Source of the DNA: Sphingobacteriales bacterium
GTDB lineage: Bacteria > Bacteroidota > Bacteroidia > Chitinophagales > JADIYW01
Direction of reading: 5' to 3'
Length of the DNA: 64,000 bases
NCBI GenBank assembly: GCA_016721245.1
Contig: JADKIQ010000024.1
Coordinates: 43,002-107,001 of the forward strand
The position numbers and the translations under genes are program-made. Every line of letters begins with the position of its first letter. The first letter of the stretch is position 1. The notes below the pieces were generated by a model that saw only the letters and a program-made list of their open reading frames with translations, did no database searches and had not been told where the DNA came from. This document shows positions 17,501 through 26,351 of the stretch, one piece after another.

Positions 17501-20500
17501 CTTATTAACCTCAAAGTTATGTGACTCTATTGTAACTTTAAATTTAACCGTTAACCCGACAAAAACAACCCAAATAACCAGAAGCATTTGTCAGGGACAA
17601 TCGGTTACTGTAGGAACACAGACGTTTAACACAAACGGAACATTTGTCATAAACTTACAAACAAGTGAGCGATGCGATTCAATTGTAACTTTAAACTTAA
17701 CCGTTAATCCTGTCAAAACAACTAACCTTGTCAGAAGTATTTGCCAAGGTCAAACTTTTACAATTGGAAATCAAACTTTTTCTTCATCAGGTAATTATTC
17801 TGTTACATTACAATCTTCACAATTATGTGATTCAGTTGTAAATTTAAATTTAACTGTAACAGCAAGAATAATAAATAATATATCCAGAAGTATTTGTGAG
17901 GGTCAATCTTTTACGGTTGGAACTAAAAATTACACACAAACAGGAAATTATTCAGATACGCTGAGATCCGGAGCAGGTTGCGACTCAGTGGTAAATCTTA
18001 ATTTGACCGTAAATCCAATAAAAACAACAAATCTATTCAGAACCATCTGCCAGGGTGAGTCTGTAACGGTTGGCACTCAGACTTTCAATACGAATGGTGT
18101 TTTTACAATTCGGTTGACCACAACCCAAACATGTGACTCCATTGTAACTTTAAATCTTACAGTAAACCCGACTAAGACAACTTCGTTAACCAGAGTAGTT
18201 TGTCAGGGTGAATCTGTAACAGTGGGAAATCAAACATTCAATGCCTCAGGTTCATACACAGTCATTTTAAAAACCTCTAAACTTTGTGACTCTACAGTTA
18301 CATTAAACTTGACGGTAAATCCTGTTAAAACAACAAGCATAACAAGAAATATTTGTCAGGGGCAGTCAGTTACTGTTGGAAATCAAGTATTCTCTTCCAG
18401 CGGAAACTACACGGTTGTATTAAAAACATCCGCTAATTGTGATTCTACGGTTAATCTCAACCTGACAGTTACGTCAAGAATAATAAATAATATAACCCGT
18501 GTAATTTGTCAGGGCGAATCTGTTACAGTAGGAAACAGCACCTACAATCAAACAGGAAATTTCACTGATACATTACGCTCCTTAGCTGGTTGTGATTCAG
18601 TGGTGAATTTACAGCTTACCGTTAATCCAAAAAAACAAACCACACTAAACAGAACAATCTGCCAGGGTGAATCTGTAACTGTAGGAAATCAAACATTTAA
18701 TACTACAGGCAGCTTTACCATTCCATTACAAACATCTCAATTTTGTGATTCTACGGTTACCTTAAACTTATTGGTTAATCCTAAAAAGCAAACCACCGTT
18801 AACAGAACAATTTGTCAGGGTGAATCCGTAACCGTGGGAAATCAAACATTTAATACCGCAGGCAGCTTTACGGTAACACTGCAAACTTCTCAATTTTGTG
18901 ATTCGGTTGTAACCTTAAATTTAATAGTGAATCCAATTAAAACTACCAACCTTACAAGAGCTATTTGCGAGGGTGAGAGTGTAACAATAGGCAATCAGGT
19001 ATTTTCTGCTACAGGTAACTATTCTGTTGTTTTAAAAACATCATTATTTTGCGATTCTACCGTTAACCTGAACCTAACCGTAAATCCGAAGAAAGCAACT
19101 GTTATAACAGATACCATTTGTCAGGGTGACAGCATTATTGTTGGCACTCAGGTATTCTCGACTACCGGTACATTTGTAGTAAATTTATTGAGTTCAAAAA
19201 ATTGCGATTCAACAGTTACGTTAAACTTGTTTATCAATCCTACTAAAACCATAAATCTTCCTCAGGTAATTTGCCTCGGCGATTCTGTGAAAATTGGGAA
19301 TGAAGTTTTCAAATCCGGAGGAAATTACTCAGTCGTTCTGCAAACTTCTAAAGGTTGCGATTCCATAATCAATTTAAATTTAACTGTTTTAGATACAACT
19401 GTAAATACATTTGTAACAACTATATGCGACGGAGATTCGATCAAAATAGGCAACGAAGTGTTTAGATTTGAAGGCTTATATACTGTTAAATTGAAATCTA
19501 CATTTGGTTGCGACAGTACTATAATTCTTGATTTAAGAATTAAACCGACACAGATTGTAAATATAAATCAGACTATATGTGAGGGTGAAAGTTATACGGT
19601 AGGAAACCAGTCATTCTCTACACCTGGCTTATTTTCGGTTGTATTACAAACATCACGTGGCTGTGATTCGATAGTCAACTTAGATTTAAAAGTAAACCCG
19701 AGCACCAGAACAAATATCTTCAGAATTATTTGTCAAGGGGAAAGCTTTACAGTGGGTAACGAAGAATTCACCGAATCCGGAAATTATGCTGTAACCTTGC
19801 AAACCCAATTTGGTTGCGATTCTGTTGTAAATTTAGATTTGCAAGTAAATCCTATTAAACTAACAGAATTAAAAGAATCAATCTGCAGAGGTCAGTCTAT
19901 TTCAGTAGGAAGTCAGGTATTTAGTGAAAGCGGACAATATACCGTTAATCTGCAAACATCAGAAAGTTGCGACTCTATCGTAAATTTAGATTTAACAGTC
20001 ACTGAACCTGTAACCAATAACATCAGCTTTAAGTTATGCCAAGGCGATGCCTATTCCGTTGGTGATAGTGTTTATACAAAAACAGGAAATTACACTAATA
20101 TTTTAGAAGCGGCATCCGGCTGTGATTCCATTGTAAATCTAAGCTTGATTGTAGATGAGAATACTGCTACAAATCTAAATAAAATCCTATGTGAAGGTGA
20201 TTCTGTAACCATAGGTAATCAAACTTTTAAAATAAGTGGTATTTATCAGGTTGTTTTGGAAAACAGTAATGGGTGTGATTCTACCGTAAATTTAAACCTA
20301 ACAGTAAACAGTATTTCCACAACAAGTGTAACAAAAAATATTTGTAGTGGTGAAAACTTTATTGTAGGGAATGAAACATTTACAGAAACAGGGGAATATA
20401 CAATAGTATTGCAAAATACTACAGGATGTGATTCTACCGTTCTCCTTAACTTAATTGTCAACAACTTACCATCCATTGACGCAACAGCAGATCAGCCGGT

Positions 20501-20996
20501 TGTTAATATCGGACAACAAGTACAATTAGGTGTATTAACAAGCGAAGCTTTAAATTACAACTGGACACCTGCTGATATAGTAAGCAATCCTGCCATACAA
20601 AACCCAACAGCGGTTTTATCGCAGTCTACATGGTTTTATGTTACGGCAACAAATAGACAAACCAGTTGCAGCTTTACAGACTCGGTATTTGTAGAATTAA
20701 ACGAAGTGACATGTAGCAAAGAAAATATCTTTATTCCAAATGCATTTACACCAAATGGTGATGGTATTAATGATTTATTTATTCCTCGATCATCTATCAT
20801 CTTAAAATCAATGAAATTAATTATAATTGACAGATGGGGAAATCAGGTATTTGAAAGCACAGACATCACTGTTGGTTGGGACGGAAATTACAAAGGCCAA
20901 CCAGCAACGGTGGATTCTTACGGTTACTACTTTGTTGGCGAATGCTCTCAAGGAGAAAAAATCACTATAAAAGGAAATGTATCCTTGTTGAGATAA
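14538..20996 (+). CDS. Giant T9SS type-B adhesin-like protein with 22 tandem 51-residue repeats
   Basis: The frame is open from a TTG at 14484, but the ATG at 14538 starts a proper signal peptide (MNKFTFFTFLLFLSNSFLSY), so I use that; 2152 residues. The domain order copies the upstream paralogue: N-terminal domain (FVQNAGQWESPVKYKADLHG), SBBP-like propeller, PKD domain (VKWYFGDGDSSVLNSPAHTY), repeat array, beta-sandwich (YNWTPADIVSNPAIQNPTA), and type-B sorting domain (IFIPNAFTPNGDGINDLF ... GNVSLLR). The array has 22 units against nine in the paralogue. The 6.5-kb frame is uninterrupted. The porP/sprF-like gene starts 34 bp downstream, so they are likely co-transcribed. Role in adhesion or gliding is inferred from the family; the ligand is unknown. 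Confidence 0.9.
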   Translation: MNKFTFFTFLLFLSNSFLSYSKPSYNNNLEFVQNAGQWESPVKYKADLHGGWLFLENNTLTYLFQESLHDKAHGEKQPKYLDVNNAKVTNPNYLESNEKIIKGHAYKVKWLNANTNPVIEQEKIQSYYNNYFIGSDVSKWKSNVPVCKVLKYNNVYDNIDFKIYSEDQNFKSDYIVHRNGKVTDIQFKYDGVDDIAVLSDGRLKITTSINTVYELKPYSYQIINNQEKEIACSYSLKNNVLTFNIPKYNKEYDLIIDPSLIFSTYSGSNADNWGSSSTNDAQGNMFLGGIALASGYPSTVGAFQTTFGGGSGSNLTDVVITKFNSTGSARIYSTYLGGSSNELLQSLYCTQQNELIILSTTSSTNFPTSASGYDKTHNGGASTSALLASISFPNGSDIAVTKLNAAGSALIGSTFFGGSGTDGLSLNTTLVNNYGDDSRGDIAVDNSGNIYIVSTTTSTNIPGTTGKAQPTNAGSSDGVIAQFNSNLSALNWSTYYGGSGADAAYSLSLDAANNIFVCGGTLSNNIPGRTAGLNTAFIGGSADGYVAKLNPTATTVSAATYLGTSSFDEAYIMDLDKNDNVYIFGQTLGAYPVTAGTYSNTGGKQFIHRLNNNLNATGYSTVFGTTNYQYVNISPTALLVDICSNVYAVGWGGGINFDDFPNGGNTNNMPTTADAYKSNTDGKDFYLINLGTNASSLKYATYFGEQGAGTEGDHVDGGTSRFDKNGVIYEAVCASCGGTDGFPTTAGAYSNTNNSSNCNMAGFKFKFDLPSLQITGLIGVPSLICAPQTLNFSYTTTTTPVTVKWYFGDGDSSVLNSPAHTYLTAGTYTITLKVFDPTNCNPVDSFKTTINVLPKKTTNLVRVICQGESVTVGTQTFSNTGNFVVVLQSSQGCDSTVNLNLTVNPKKTTTLNREICQGQSVTVGSQTFNTPGTFTVTLQTSNFCDSVVTLNLVVNPTKTNTITRTICQGQSVTVGTQTFNTNGTFVVNLLTSKLCDSIVTLNLTVNPTKTTQITRSICQGQSVTVGTQTFNTNGTFVINLQTSERCDSIVTLNLTVNPVKTTNLVRSICQGQTFTIGNQTFSSSGNYSVTLQSSQLCDSVVNLNLTVTARIINNISRSICEGQSFTVGTKNYTQTGNYSDTLRSGAGCDSVVNLNLTVNPIKTTNLFRTICQGESVTVGTQTFNTNGVFTIRLTTTQTCDSIVTLNLTVNPTKTTSLTRVVCQGESVTVGNQTFNASGSYTVILKTSKLCDSTVTLNLTVNPVKTTSITRNICQGQSVTVGNQVFSSSGNYTVVLKTSANCDSTVNLNLTVTSRIINNITRVICQGESVTVGNSTYNQTGNFTDTLRSLAGCDSVVNLQLTVNPKKQTTLNRTICQGESVTVGNQTFNTTGSFTIPLQTSQFCDSTVTLNLLVNPKKQTTVNRTICQGESVTVGNQTFNTAGSFTVTLQTSQFCDSVVTLNLIVNPIKTTNLTRAICEGESVTIGNQVFSATGNYSVVLKTSLFCDSTVNLNLTVNPKKATVITDTICQGDSIIVGTQVFSTTGTFVVNLLSSKNCDSTVTLNLFINPTKTINLPQVICLGDSVKIGNEVFKSGGNYSVVLQTSKGCDSIINLNLTVLDTTVNTFVTTICDGDSIKIGNEVFRFEGLYTVKLKSTFGCDSTIILDLRIKPTQIVNINQTICEGESYTVGNQSFSTPGLFSVVLQTSRGCDSIVNLDLKVNPSTRTNIFRIICQGESFTVGNEEFTESGNYAVTLQTQFGCDSVVNLDLQVNPIKLTELKESICRGQSISVGSQVFSESGQYTVNLQTSESCDSIVNLDLTVTEPVTNNISFKLCQGDAYSVGDSVYTKTGNYTNILEAASGCDSIVNLSLIVDENTATNLNKILCEGDSVTIGNQTFKISGIYQVVLENSNGCDSTVNLNLTVNSISTTSVTKNICSGENFIVGNETFTETGEYTIVLQNTTGCDSTVLLNLIVNNLPSIDATADQPVVNIGQQVQLGVLTSEALNYNWTPADIVSNPAIQNPTAVLSQSTWFYVTATNRQTSCSFTDSVFVELNEVTCSKENIFIPNAFTPNGDGINDLFIPRSSIILKSMKLIIIDRWGNQVFESTDITVGWDGNYKGQPATVDSYGYYFVGECSQGEKITIKGNVSLLR
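17104..20466 (+). repeat. Array of 22 tandem 153-bp units in the third adhesin
   Basis: I counted 22 in-register 51-residue units, each with IC/VC/LC-x-G near the start and CDS near residue 37. Units 6 and 10 are the 'INNI' variant with YTQTGNYSDTLRS or a close form, each preceded by a unit ending in VTARI or VTSRI. The N-terminal units (1-13) are more alike than the C-terminal ones (15-22), suggesting recent expansion at the 5' side. Confidence 0.9.
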
Positions 20997-21030
20997 AAAT
21001 TATTAAAATAAATAAACTATATTAGCGCAT

Positions 21031-22758
21031 ATGAAAAAGTATTTAATTTTAGGCTTATTAGTAGTATCAGCAGCTAAATTTGCGTTAGCTCAGGATCCGC
21101 ATTTTAGTCAAATACAATACAACCCTCTATATTTGAACCCTGCATTGGCGGGCGTTACAGAATACGGAAAAGCCAATCGTTTGGCAGGGCTATACAGAGA
21201 TCAATGGCGTACCTTGCCGGTACCTTACTCTACCACCACGGCATCGTATGACCGGGTACTTAAAAAATTTCCGAAAGGATGGCTATTGGGCGGTGGCGTA
21301 AGCTTCCTGTACGACAAAGCAGGTGACGGAAATTTAAGTATTTTCAACCCAAACCTTACCATGAACTTTGGTAAATACTTCAATAGTGACAAACAGTTAC
21401 TAACCTTAGGTATTACTGCTGGTATCACAGTAAAATCATTAGATGCATTAGGCTTACAGTTTGACAATCAATACAATGGTTCTTCATTTGACCCGAATTT
21501 GCCAAATGGTGAGACATTCTCCAACAACAATGTTTCTTATCCAAATTTCACACTGGGATTAAATTTCAGAACTAAGATAAAGGAAAAAAGCACGCTGGAT
21601 ATTGGTGGTTCTACCTCTAATCTTCATCAGCCAAATCAGAACTTTCTGTTCTTTACTTCTTCTAAATTACCAGCAAGACACTCAGCCTATGCAAAAGCAA
21701 AAGTTGCAATAAAAGACAATTGGAATGTTCAGCCGGGTGTGTTCTTCCAAAATCAGAAAAAAGCTAATCAAGTATTGGTAAATGCAATAGCTGAAGTTCG
21801 TTTCAGTGAGAAAAAAGATTTCGGAGTAGGATTTGGTGCTGGTTACAGAGCTATCGGTAATGATGCAGCAATTGCATACTTGTCATTTCTATACAAAACA
21901 TTGCGTATAGGTGCTGCATATGATTTCAATGTATCCGGTATCAGAAAAGCAACAAAATCTCAGGGTGCATTTGAATTGGCATTGAATTATGAGTTTGGTG
22001 AGGTAAAAACCAAGAAATGTCCTAAGTGTCCTGTTTATGTTCCTGCTAATGTAGAAACCAAAGTTCGTATCAGATACGAAGATTCAACAAACAACTTAGT
22101 GGACACAGTACTTAATCAGATTATTCCGGCAGATACGGTACCTCATCAATATATTGATTCTATTGAATTGGTATTGAAACCGATCTCATTGAAAACAGAT
22201 AATCCAACAATTGTAATTAAAAACACTACCGAGAAAATCATGTCAATGTTACCTATCGAATTATACTTCGATAATGATATTCCAAAAGCTAACAGTGATG
22301 CTAATTATGCTGACTTATATACTTCATACAAAACCAGACAGCCTGTATTTGCTTCAAAATCAGTAGATGGAAATAATGAAGTAGGTTCATTCTTCTCTCA
22401 AATAGATAAAAACTATTCCCGTGTAGATGAAGTTGCCAGAGAATTATCAAGTCTGGTAGACAGTGGCTATGTAATCACGCTGGAATTCAGAGGGTATACT
22501 TCTCCTTTAGCTACAGAAGCATACAATAAAAAATTATCTGAACGTCGTATCAGCAGTATTATTAAATTCTTTGATTCCCGTTTAGGTGATAACTTCAAGA
22601 TACTAGCTAAATCTGCATTAGCAATTCCGTTTGGTGAAACAATGTCACCAAAAGAAATAAGCGACAGCGGTAAAGACAGATCTAAATCTGAATTTGGTAT
22701 TGCGGCTTCTAAACAACGTAAAGTAGAAATCGTTGGAATCAGAATTGAGAAACCTTAA
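21031..22758 (+). CDS. PorP/SprF-family outer-membrane protein fused to a C-terminal OmpA-like domain
   Basis: This 575-residue protein has a signal peptide (about 1-20, ending FALAQ). The PorP/SprF beta-barrel domain follows at about 21-330 (DPHFSQIQYNPLYLNPALAG, RDQWRTLPVPYSTTTASYDR, FGVGFGAGYR). A linker has a CPKCPVYVP motif. An OmpA-like peptidoglycan-binding region sits at about 405-570 (MLPIELYFDNDIPKAN ... GYTSPLATEAYNKKLSERR). PorP/SprF proteins typically have about 300 residues and partner T9SS type-B cargo such as SprB. The extra domain would tether the barrel to the cell wall. Its place directly after three type-B adhesins and before a terminator makes it their likely outer-membrane partner (inference). 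Confidence 0.92.
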   Translation: MKKYLILGLLVVSAAKFALAQDPHFSQIQYNPLYLNPALAGVTEYGKANRLAGLYRDQWRTLPVPYSTTTASYDRVLKKFPKGWLLGGGVSFLYDKAGDGNLSIFNPNLTMNFGKYFNSDKQLLTLGITAGITVKSLDALGLQFDNQYNGSSFDPNLPNGETFSNNNVSYPNFTLGLNFRTKIKEKSTLDIGGSTSNLHQPNQNFLFFTSSKLPARHSAYAKAKVAIKDNWNVQPGVFFQNQKKANQVLVNAIAEVRFSEKKDFGVGFGAGYRAIGNDAAIAYLSFLYKTLRIGAAYDFNVSGIRKATKSQGAFELALNYEFGEVKTKKCPKCPVYVPANVETKVRIRYEDSTNNLVDTVLNQIIPADTVPHQYIDSIELVLKPISLKTDNPTIVIKNTTEKIMSMLPIELYFDNDIPKANSDANYADLYTSYKTRQPVFASKSVDGNNEVGSFFSQIDKNYSRVDEVARELSSLVDSGYVITLEFRGYTSPLATEAYNKKLSERRISSIIKFFDSRLGDNFKILAKSALAIPFGETMSPKEISDSGKDRSKSEFGIAASKQRKVEIVGIRIEKP

Positions 22759-22775
22759 TTCATCCGACTCAATAT

Positions 22776-22807
22776 AAAAAAGCCCCGCAGGATTGCGGGG
22801 CTTTTTT
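22776..22807 (+). terminator. Intrinsic terminator closing the adhesin/PorP cluster
   Basis: An 8-bp GC-rich stem GCCCCGCA/TGCGGGGC (22782-22789 and 22794-22801) has loop GGAT and is flanked by A6 and T6 runs that extend the pairing. It lies 18 bp after the PorP/SprF-OmpA stop. Confidence 0.92.
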
Positions 22808-22873
22808 ATTTACTCAAAAGATTGGAGAAATTACAGCTATGTAGTATATTACAAAATTATTTTTTCTCAAACT

Positions 22874-24577
22874 ATGGAAGCAACGGAAACAGAAGAACAT
22901 GCAGACTTACATCCCCAGGATCAGGATGCAAGCAGAGTATTTGAACAATATATTGAACGCAAACCAAGTTCCTTATTTGTTCGTTTTTTAATTACAAACA
23001 GACATCTCACCGGGCTGCTTTTAGGCGGGGGTTATGCATATCTTCGCCACCGACGGGCTACCAAAGCAAAATTCAGTATTTCAAAAGACATCTTTCTACG
23101 TCTGTTTTTATGGTTGCACTGGCCCTTGTTGAAAAAGAAATTGATCAAACAGCCTTTTGCCGTTCAACTCAGAAGACGTTTGGAGATGTTGGGTGCCACT
23201 TACATCAAATTAGGGCAGATAATGAGTTTGCGGGAAGATATGTTGCCAAAAGACATTACGGATGAACTAAAAAAATTATTAGATACTTTACCAGCCATCA
23301 GCTACGACCGTTTTGCCGAATTAGTGGAAGAACAAATTGGTCAGCCTATTCATCGAGTTTTTACCGAAGTCAAACAAAATCCATTGGGCTCCGCCTCTAT
23401 TGCGCAAACACATCGCGCTACTCTAAGAACCGGCGAAGAAGTGGTATTGAAATTAATTAAACCCGGAACACGTGAACTTATACAGACAGACAGCAGAATC
23501 ATAAAAGTAATGGGTAGTTTTCTGGAATTATTTATTCCTCAGCTGCAACCCAAAAATATGTTTACCGAGTTCTGTGATTATACAAACCGCGAAGTTGATT
23601 TCCGTTTAGAGGCTGATAATGCAGAGGAATTTGCTATTAACTTTATTAAACACCCGGAAATTCACTTCCCTAAAATTTACAGGGAATATTCTACCAGCGA
23701 TTTGATATGCATGCAGTTTATCCGGGGAATAAAACCCGATGCTAGAGCATACGAGCGCTACAACGAAGAAGACCGAGGTAAAATTGTTGACTACGGTGCT
23801 TATGCCATTATTCAGATGTTGTATCACGATGGATTTTTCCATGCAGATTTACATCCGGGAAACCTGATGATTATGGATGGCCCCAATGGTCCGCAGGTTG
23901 GATTTATTGACCTTGGTATGGTAGGACGTTTTGAAGAAAATACGCGTAAAACCATGCTCTATTATTTCAATAGTTTAGTAACCGGTGATCCTGCCGGAGC
24001 AGCTCGTTATCTGACACTGCTAGCACGAAAAGGCAAAGGCACGGATGTAGAAGGATTTAGAAGAGAATTCATCTCTGTTGGAAATAAATGGCTAAAAGCA
24101 CCTAATTTTAAGGACTTTTCACTGGCTAAACTAATTCTGGAATCTGTTGCTTTGGGTTCTAAATATCGCATGTATTACCCATTAGAACTCGTTTTGATGG
24201 TAAAAGCAATTATTACCTATGAAGGTGTGGGCAATGTAATTATGCCCGGATTTGATATTCAAAAAGTGAGTAAGAAACATATCCGAAAAATGCTGCTGGG
24301 TGAAGTCAATCCGATAGATTTATTAAAAACACAGCTGCAAAGTGCACCGGAGTTTATGGACATTATCACCCGCTCACCACTGGTTTTATCAGAAGCATTT
24401 AAACGTTTTGAGAATGAACTGGTGGAAAAGAAAAGACCAATTGGGCATGGAATACAAAATACCATTTTCGGCGGCTGCTGTATCATTGGCGGTTCTATTC
24501 TTGCAGCAGCAGGATTGCAGTGGTTTGTGTTTACTCCATTATTAGTACTTGGATTTATTCTGGCGTTAAAATCATAA
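22874..24577 (+). CDS. ABC1/UbiB-family atypical kinase-like protein
   Basis: The frame is open from 22793, but that lies inside the preceding terminator; ATG at 22874 (MEATETEEHADLHPQ) gives 567 residues, normal for the family. Visible signatures are the KxGQ motif (TYIKLGQIMSLREDMLP), the Ala-rich nucleotide loop (LGSASIAQTHRATLR), the catalytic region DGFFHADLHPGNLMI, and the DFG-like FIDLGMVGR. The C-terminus has one or two hydrophobic segments (GGCCIIGGSILAAAGLQWFV), as in UbiB/COQ8. These proteins support quinone or isoprenoid lipid biosynthesis as ATPases at the membrane. There are no other quinone genes nearby, so the exact pathway is uncertain. Confidence 0.9.
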   Translation: MEATETEEHADLHPQDQDASRVFEQYIERKPSSLFVRFLITNRHLTGLLLGGGYAYLRHRRATKAKFSISKDIFLRLFLWLHWPLLKKKLIKQPFAVQLRRRLEMLGATYIKLGQIMSLREDMLPKDITDELKKLLDTLPAISYDRFAELVEEQIGQPIHRVFTEVKQNPLGSASIAQTHRATLRTGEEVVLKLIKPGTRELIQTDSRIIKVMGSFLELFIPQLQPKNMFTEFCDYTNREVDFRLEADNAEEFAINFIKHPEIHFPKIYREYSTSDLICMQFIRGIKPDARAYERYNEEDRGKIVDYGAYAIIQMLYHDGFFHADLHPGNLMIMDGPNGPQVGFIDLGMVGRFEENTRKTMLYYFNSLVTGDPAGAARYLTLLARKGKGTDVEGFRREFISVGNKWLKAPNFKDFSLAKLILESVALGSKYRMYYPLELVLMVKAIITYEGVGNVIMPGFDIQKVSKKHIRKMLLGEVNPIDLLKTQLQSAPEFMDIITRSPLVLSEAFKRFENELVEKKRPIGHGIQNTIFGGCCIIGGSILAAAGLQWFVFTPLLVLGFILALKS

Positions 24578-24596
24578 TCTAAAAAACCATATTAAG

Positions 24597-25229
24597 ATGA
24601 AGAAACTTATTTTATTATGCTGCCTTGCTAATGCATTATATTGTTCTGCTCAATTAAAAGCAGTTACAGAAAGTGGCGATGAAGTTATTTTGTATGATAA
24701 CAAGACATGGGATTATTCCAATGCAGAAGTTAAAGAAGAAAAAGAAATAAAGACAAATTCAGCTACCTTTTCTAAGTCTAAAGACGCTTCATTTTTCCTG
24801 AAAAGTAAAACAGTAACGGATTTAGGTATTTATTTAAATCCTAAAAAATGGAGCTTTAAAAAATCAGAAAGTGATGCGGAATCTGAATATACATTTGAAC
24901 TCAAAGGTAAAGATGCCTATGGGATGATTATTACCGAAAGAATTGAAGTGCCTCTAAACACCTTAAAAGGATTGGCCATTGATAACGCAAAGAGCATTGC
25001 TCCTGACATTAAGGTGGTAATGGAAGAATATCGCATAATAAATGGTAAAAAAGTATTTTGTATGCAAATGAACGGTACTACACAAGGTGTTAAATTCTCT
25101 TACTTCGGATATTATTATGCGTATGAACACGGAACTATTCAGTTTATCACATACACTTCTCAGAGTTTACTGAATGAATATAAACCTGACATGGAAGAGT
25201 TACTAAATGGGTTTACTATTAACGAGTAA
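24597..25229 (+). CDS. Secreted protein of unknown function (DUF3157-like N-terminus)
   Basis: This 210-residue protein has a signal peptide (about 1-19, MKKLILLCCLANALYCSAQ). The mature start reads LKAVTESGDEVILYDNKTW, a short motif seen at the N-terminus of several exported Bacteroidota proteins of unknown role. The remainder is a mixed alpha/beta domain without catalytic motifs I recognise (GMIITERIEVPLNTLKGLAI; GTTQGVKFSYFGYYYAYEHG). It starts 19 bp after the UbiB-like gene and may be co-transcribed. It converges on the desaturase gene with 7 bp between stops. The DUF comparison is from memory and weak. Confidence 0.7.
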   Translation: MKKLILLCCLANALYCSAQLKAVTESGDEVILYDNKTWDYSNAEVKEEKEIKTNSATFSKSKDASFFLKSKTVTDLGIYLNPKKWSFKKSESDAESEYTFELKGKDAYGMIITERIEVPLNTLKGLAIDNAKSIAPDIKVVMEEYRIINGKKVFCMQMNGTTQGVKFSYFGYYYAYEHGTIQFITYTSQSLLNEYKPDMEELLNGFTINE

Positions 25230-25236
25230 TTAATCG

Positions 25237-26283
25237 TTACTTGGCTTTAAACATCGTTTTCTTATTTCTCTTGTATTCGCCAAAAGAAACCATTTTTTGC
25301 TGTTGTTCATCCCACAGATTAGAACGCAATGTTTTCAAACTTTGCCAGAAGGTAATGGTATTCGTATGCTTTAAGAAAACAGGATTTTCCTTATGGCATT
25401 TCGGTAAATTATAATTCGGAATAGCCGGGCTTAAATGATGAATGTGGTGATATCCGATATTTCCCGAAAGCCAGTGAAATACACGCGGCAACTTATAATA
25501 GGTACTTCCTTTTACAGCAGCTACCACATAATTCCAGTCTTCTTTTTTTGATTTAAAAATATGCTCGTACTGATGTTGAATGTAAAAAAACCAAAGCGCG
25601 TAAATTCCAAAGAAGAATAAATTGGTAAACTGAACCACTAAGAATCTCTCTACCCCGAAAATATAGGCAAACGCGGTATACGAAACGATGAACAATACAT
25701 TGCTCAGATTTACACTCTTTTTTACTTTCTTGAAATAATCGCTGTCCACAAAAGCAAAGCGATTATAAATCACCACATAGATAAAACCACCGATAGTAAA
25801 TAAATACAATGGATTTCTGTAAATGCGGTAATATAATTTTTGTTTCCAGTTCGCATTTGCATACTGTTCTGTGGTAAACACTTCTATATCTCCGATATCA
25901 CTTACTTCCAGCTGCCCGTTGTGCGCGTGATGGAAACTATGGTTTTTTGCCCAGTAACGATACGGAATCAGCGTGCAAATACTGCAAACGGTACCGATGA
26001 TTTCGTTCAGTGTTTTATATTTCGTAAACGAGCTATGACCGCAATCGTGCTGAATGATGAAAATTCTGGATAAAATAAATCCGTTTAATAACGCTACAAT
26101 GGCTGAAAAGAAGAATGACTTATCATACAAATAGAATTGCAGCGCGAGTAAAAAGATATAAAAAACAAAGCTGTTTGCTAATTGTAAAATAGCTTGTTTC
26201 GTGTTCGGAACCTGATATTTTTTGATCAGTTGATTCCAGTTTTTTAAATCGTCAAGAAGTTGTTCTCTGTTGAAGGTGTTCAT
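25237..26283 (-). CDS. Fatty acid desaturase (membrane di-iron)
   Basis: This 348-residue integral membrane protein shows the three His boxes of membrane desaturases: HDCGHSSF, HSFHHAHNG and HHIHHLSP, which bind the di-iron centre. Hydrophobic stretches surround boxes one and two (FFFSAIVALLNGFILSRIFI; LFTIGGFIYVVIYNRF; VSYTAFAYIFG; NLFFFGIYALWFFYI). The layout fits acyl-lipid delta-type desaturases that modify membrane fatty acids and act on fluidity. Regiospecificity cannot be read from sequence. The start at 26283 (MNTFNREQLLDDLKNW) is the only sensible ATG. Confidence 0.92.
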   Translation of the reverse strand: MNTFNREQLLDDLKNWNQLIKKYQVPNTKQAILQLANSFVFYIFLLALQFYLYDKSFFFSAIVALLNGFILSRIFIIQHDCGHSSFTKYKTLNEIIGTVCSICTLIPYRYWAKNHSFHHAHNGQLEVSDIGDIEVFTTEQYANANWKQKLYYRIYRNPLYLFTIGGFIYVVIYNRFAFVDSDYFKKVKKSVNLSNVLFIVSYTAFAYIFGVERFLVVQFTNLFFFGIYALWFFYIQHQYEHIFKSKKEDWNYVVAAVKGSTYYKLPRVFHWLSGNIGYHHIHHLSPAIPNYNLPKCHKENPVFLKHTNTITFWQSLKTLRSNLWDEQQQKMVSFGEYKRNKKTMFKAK

Positions 26284-26351
26284 GTATGTAGTTGTAACAC
26301 AATATTAGTGAATATAGTTCAAAAGAATCAACATACACGAAATAGTAAGAT

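Noticed and set aside
12446..20466. Regular 153-bp repeats as a possible CRISPR array
   Set aside because: The period is entirely coding, units diverge at synonymous sites and there are no unique spacers.
22793..22873. Extension of the UbiB-like protein to 22793
   Set aside because: It starts inside the T-run of a strong terminator; ATG 22874 fits family length.
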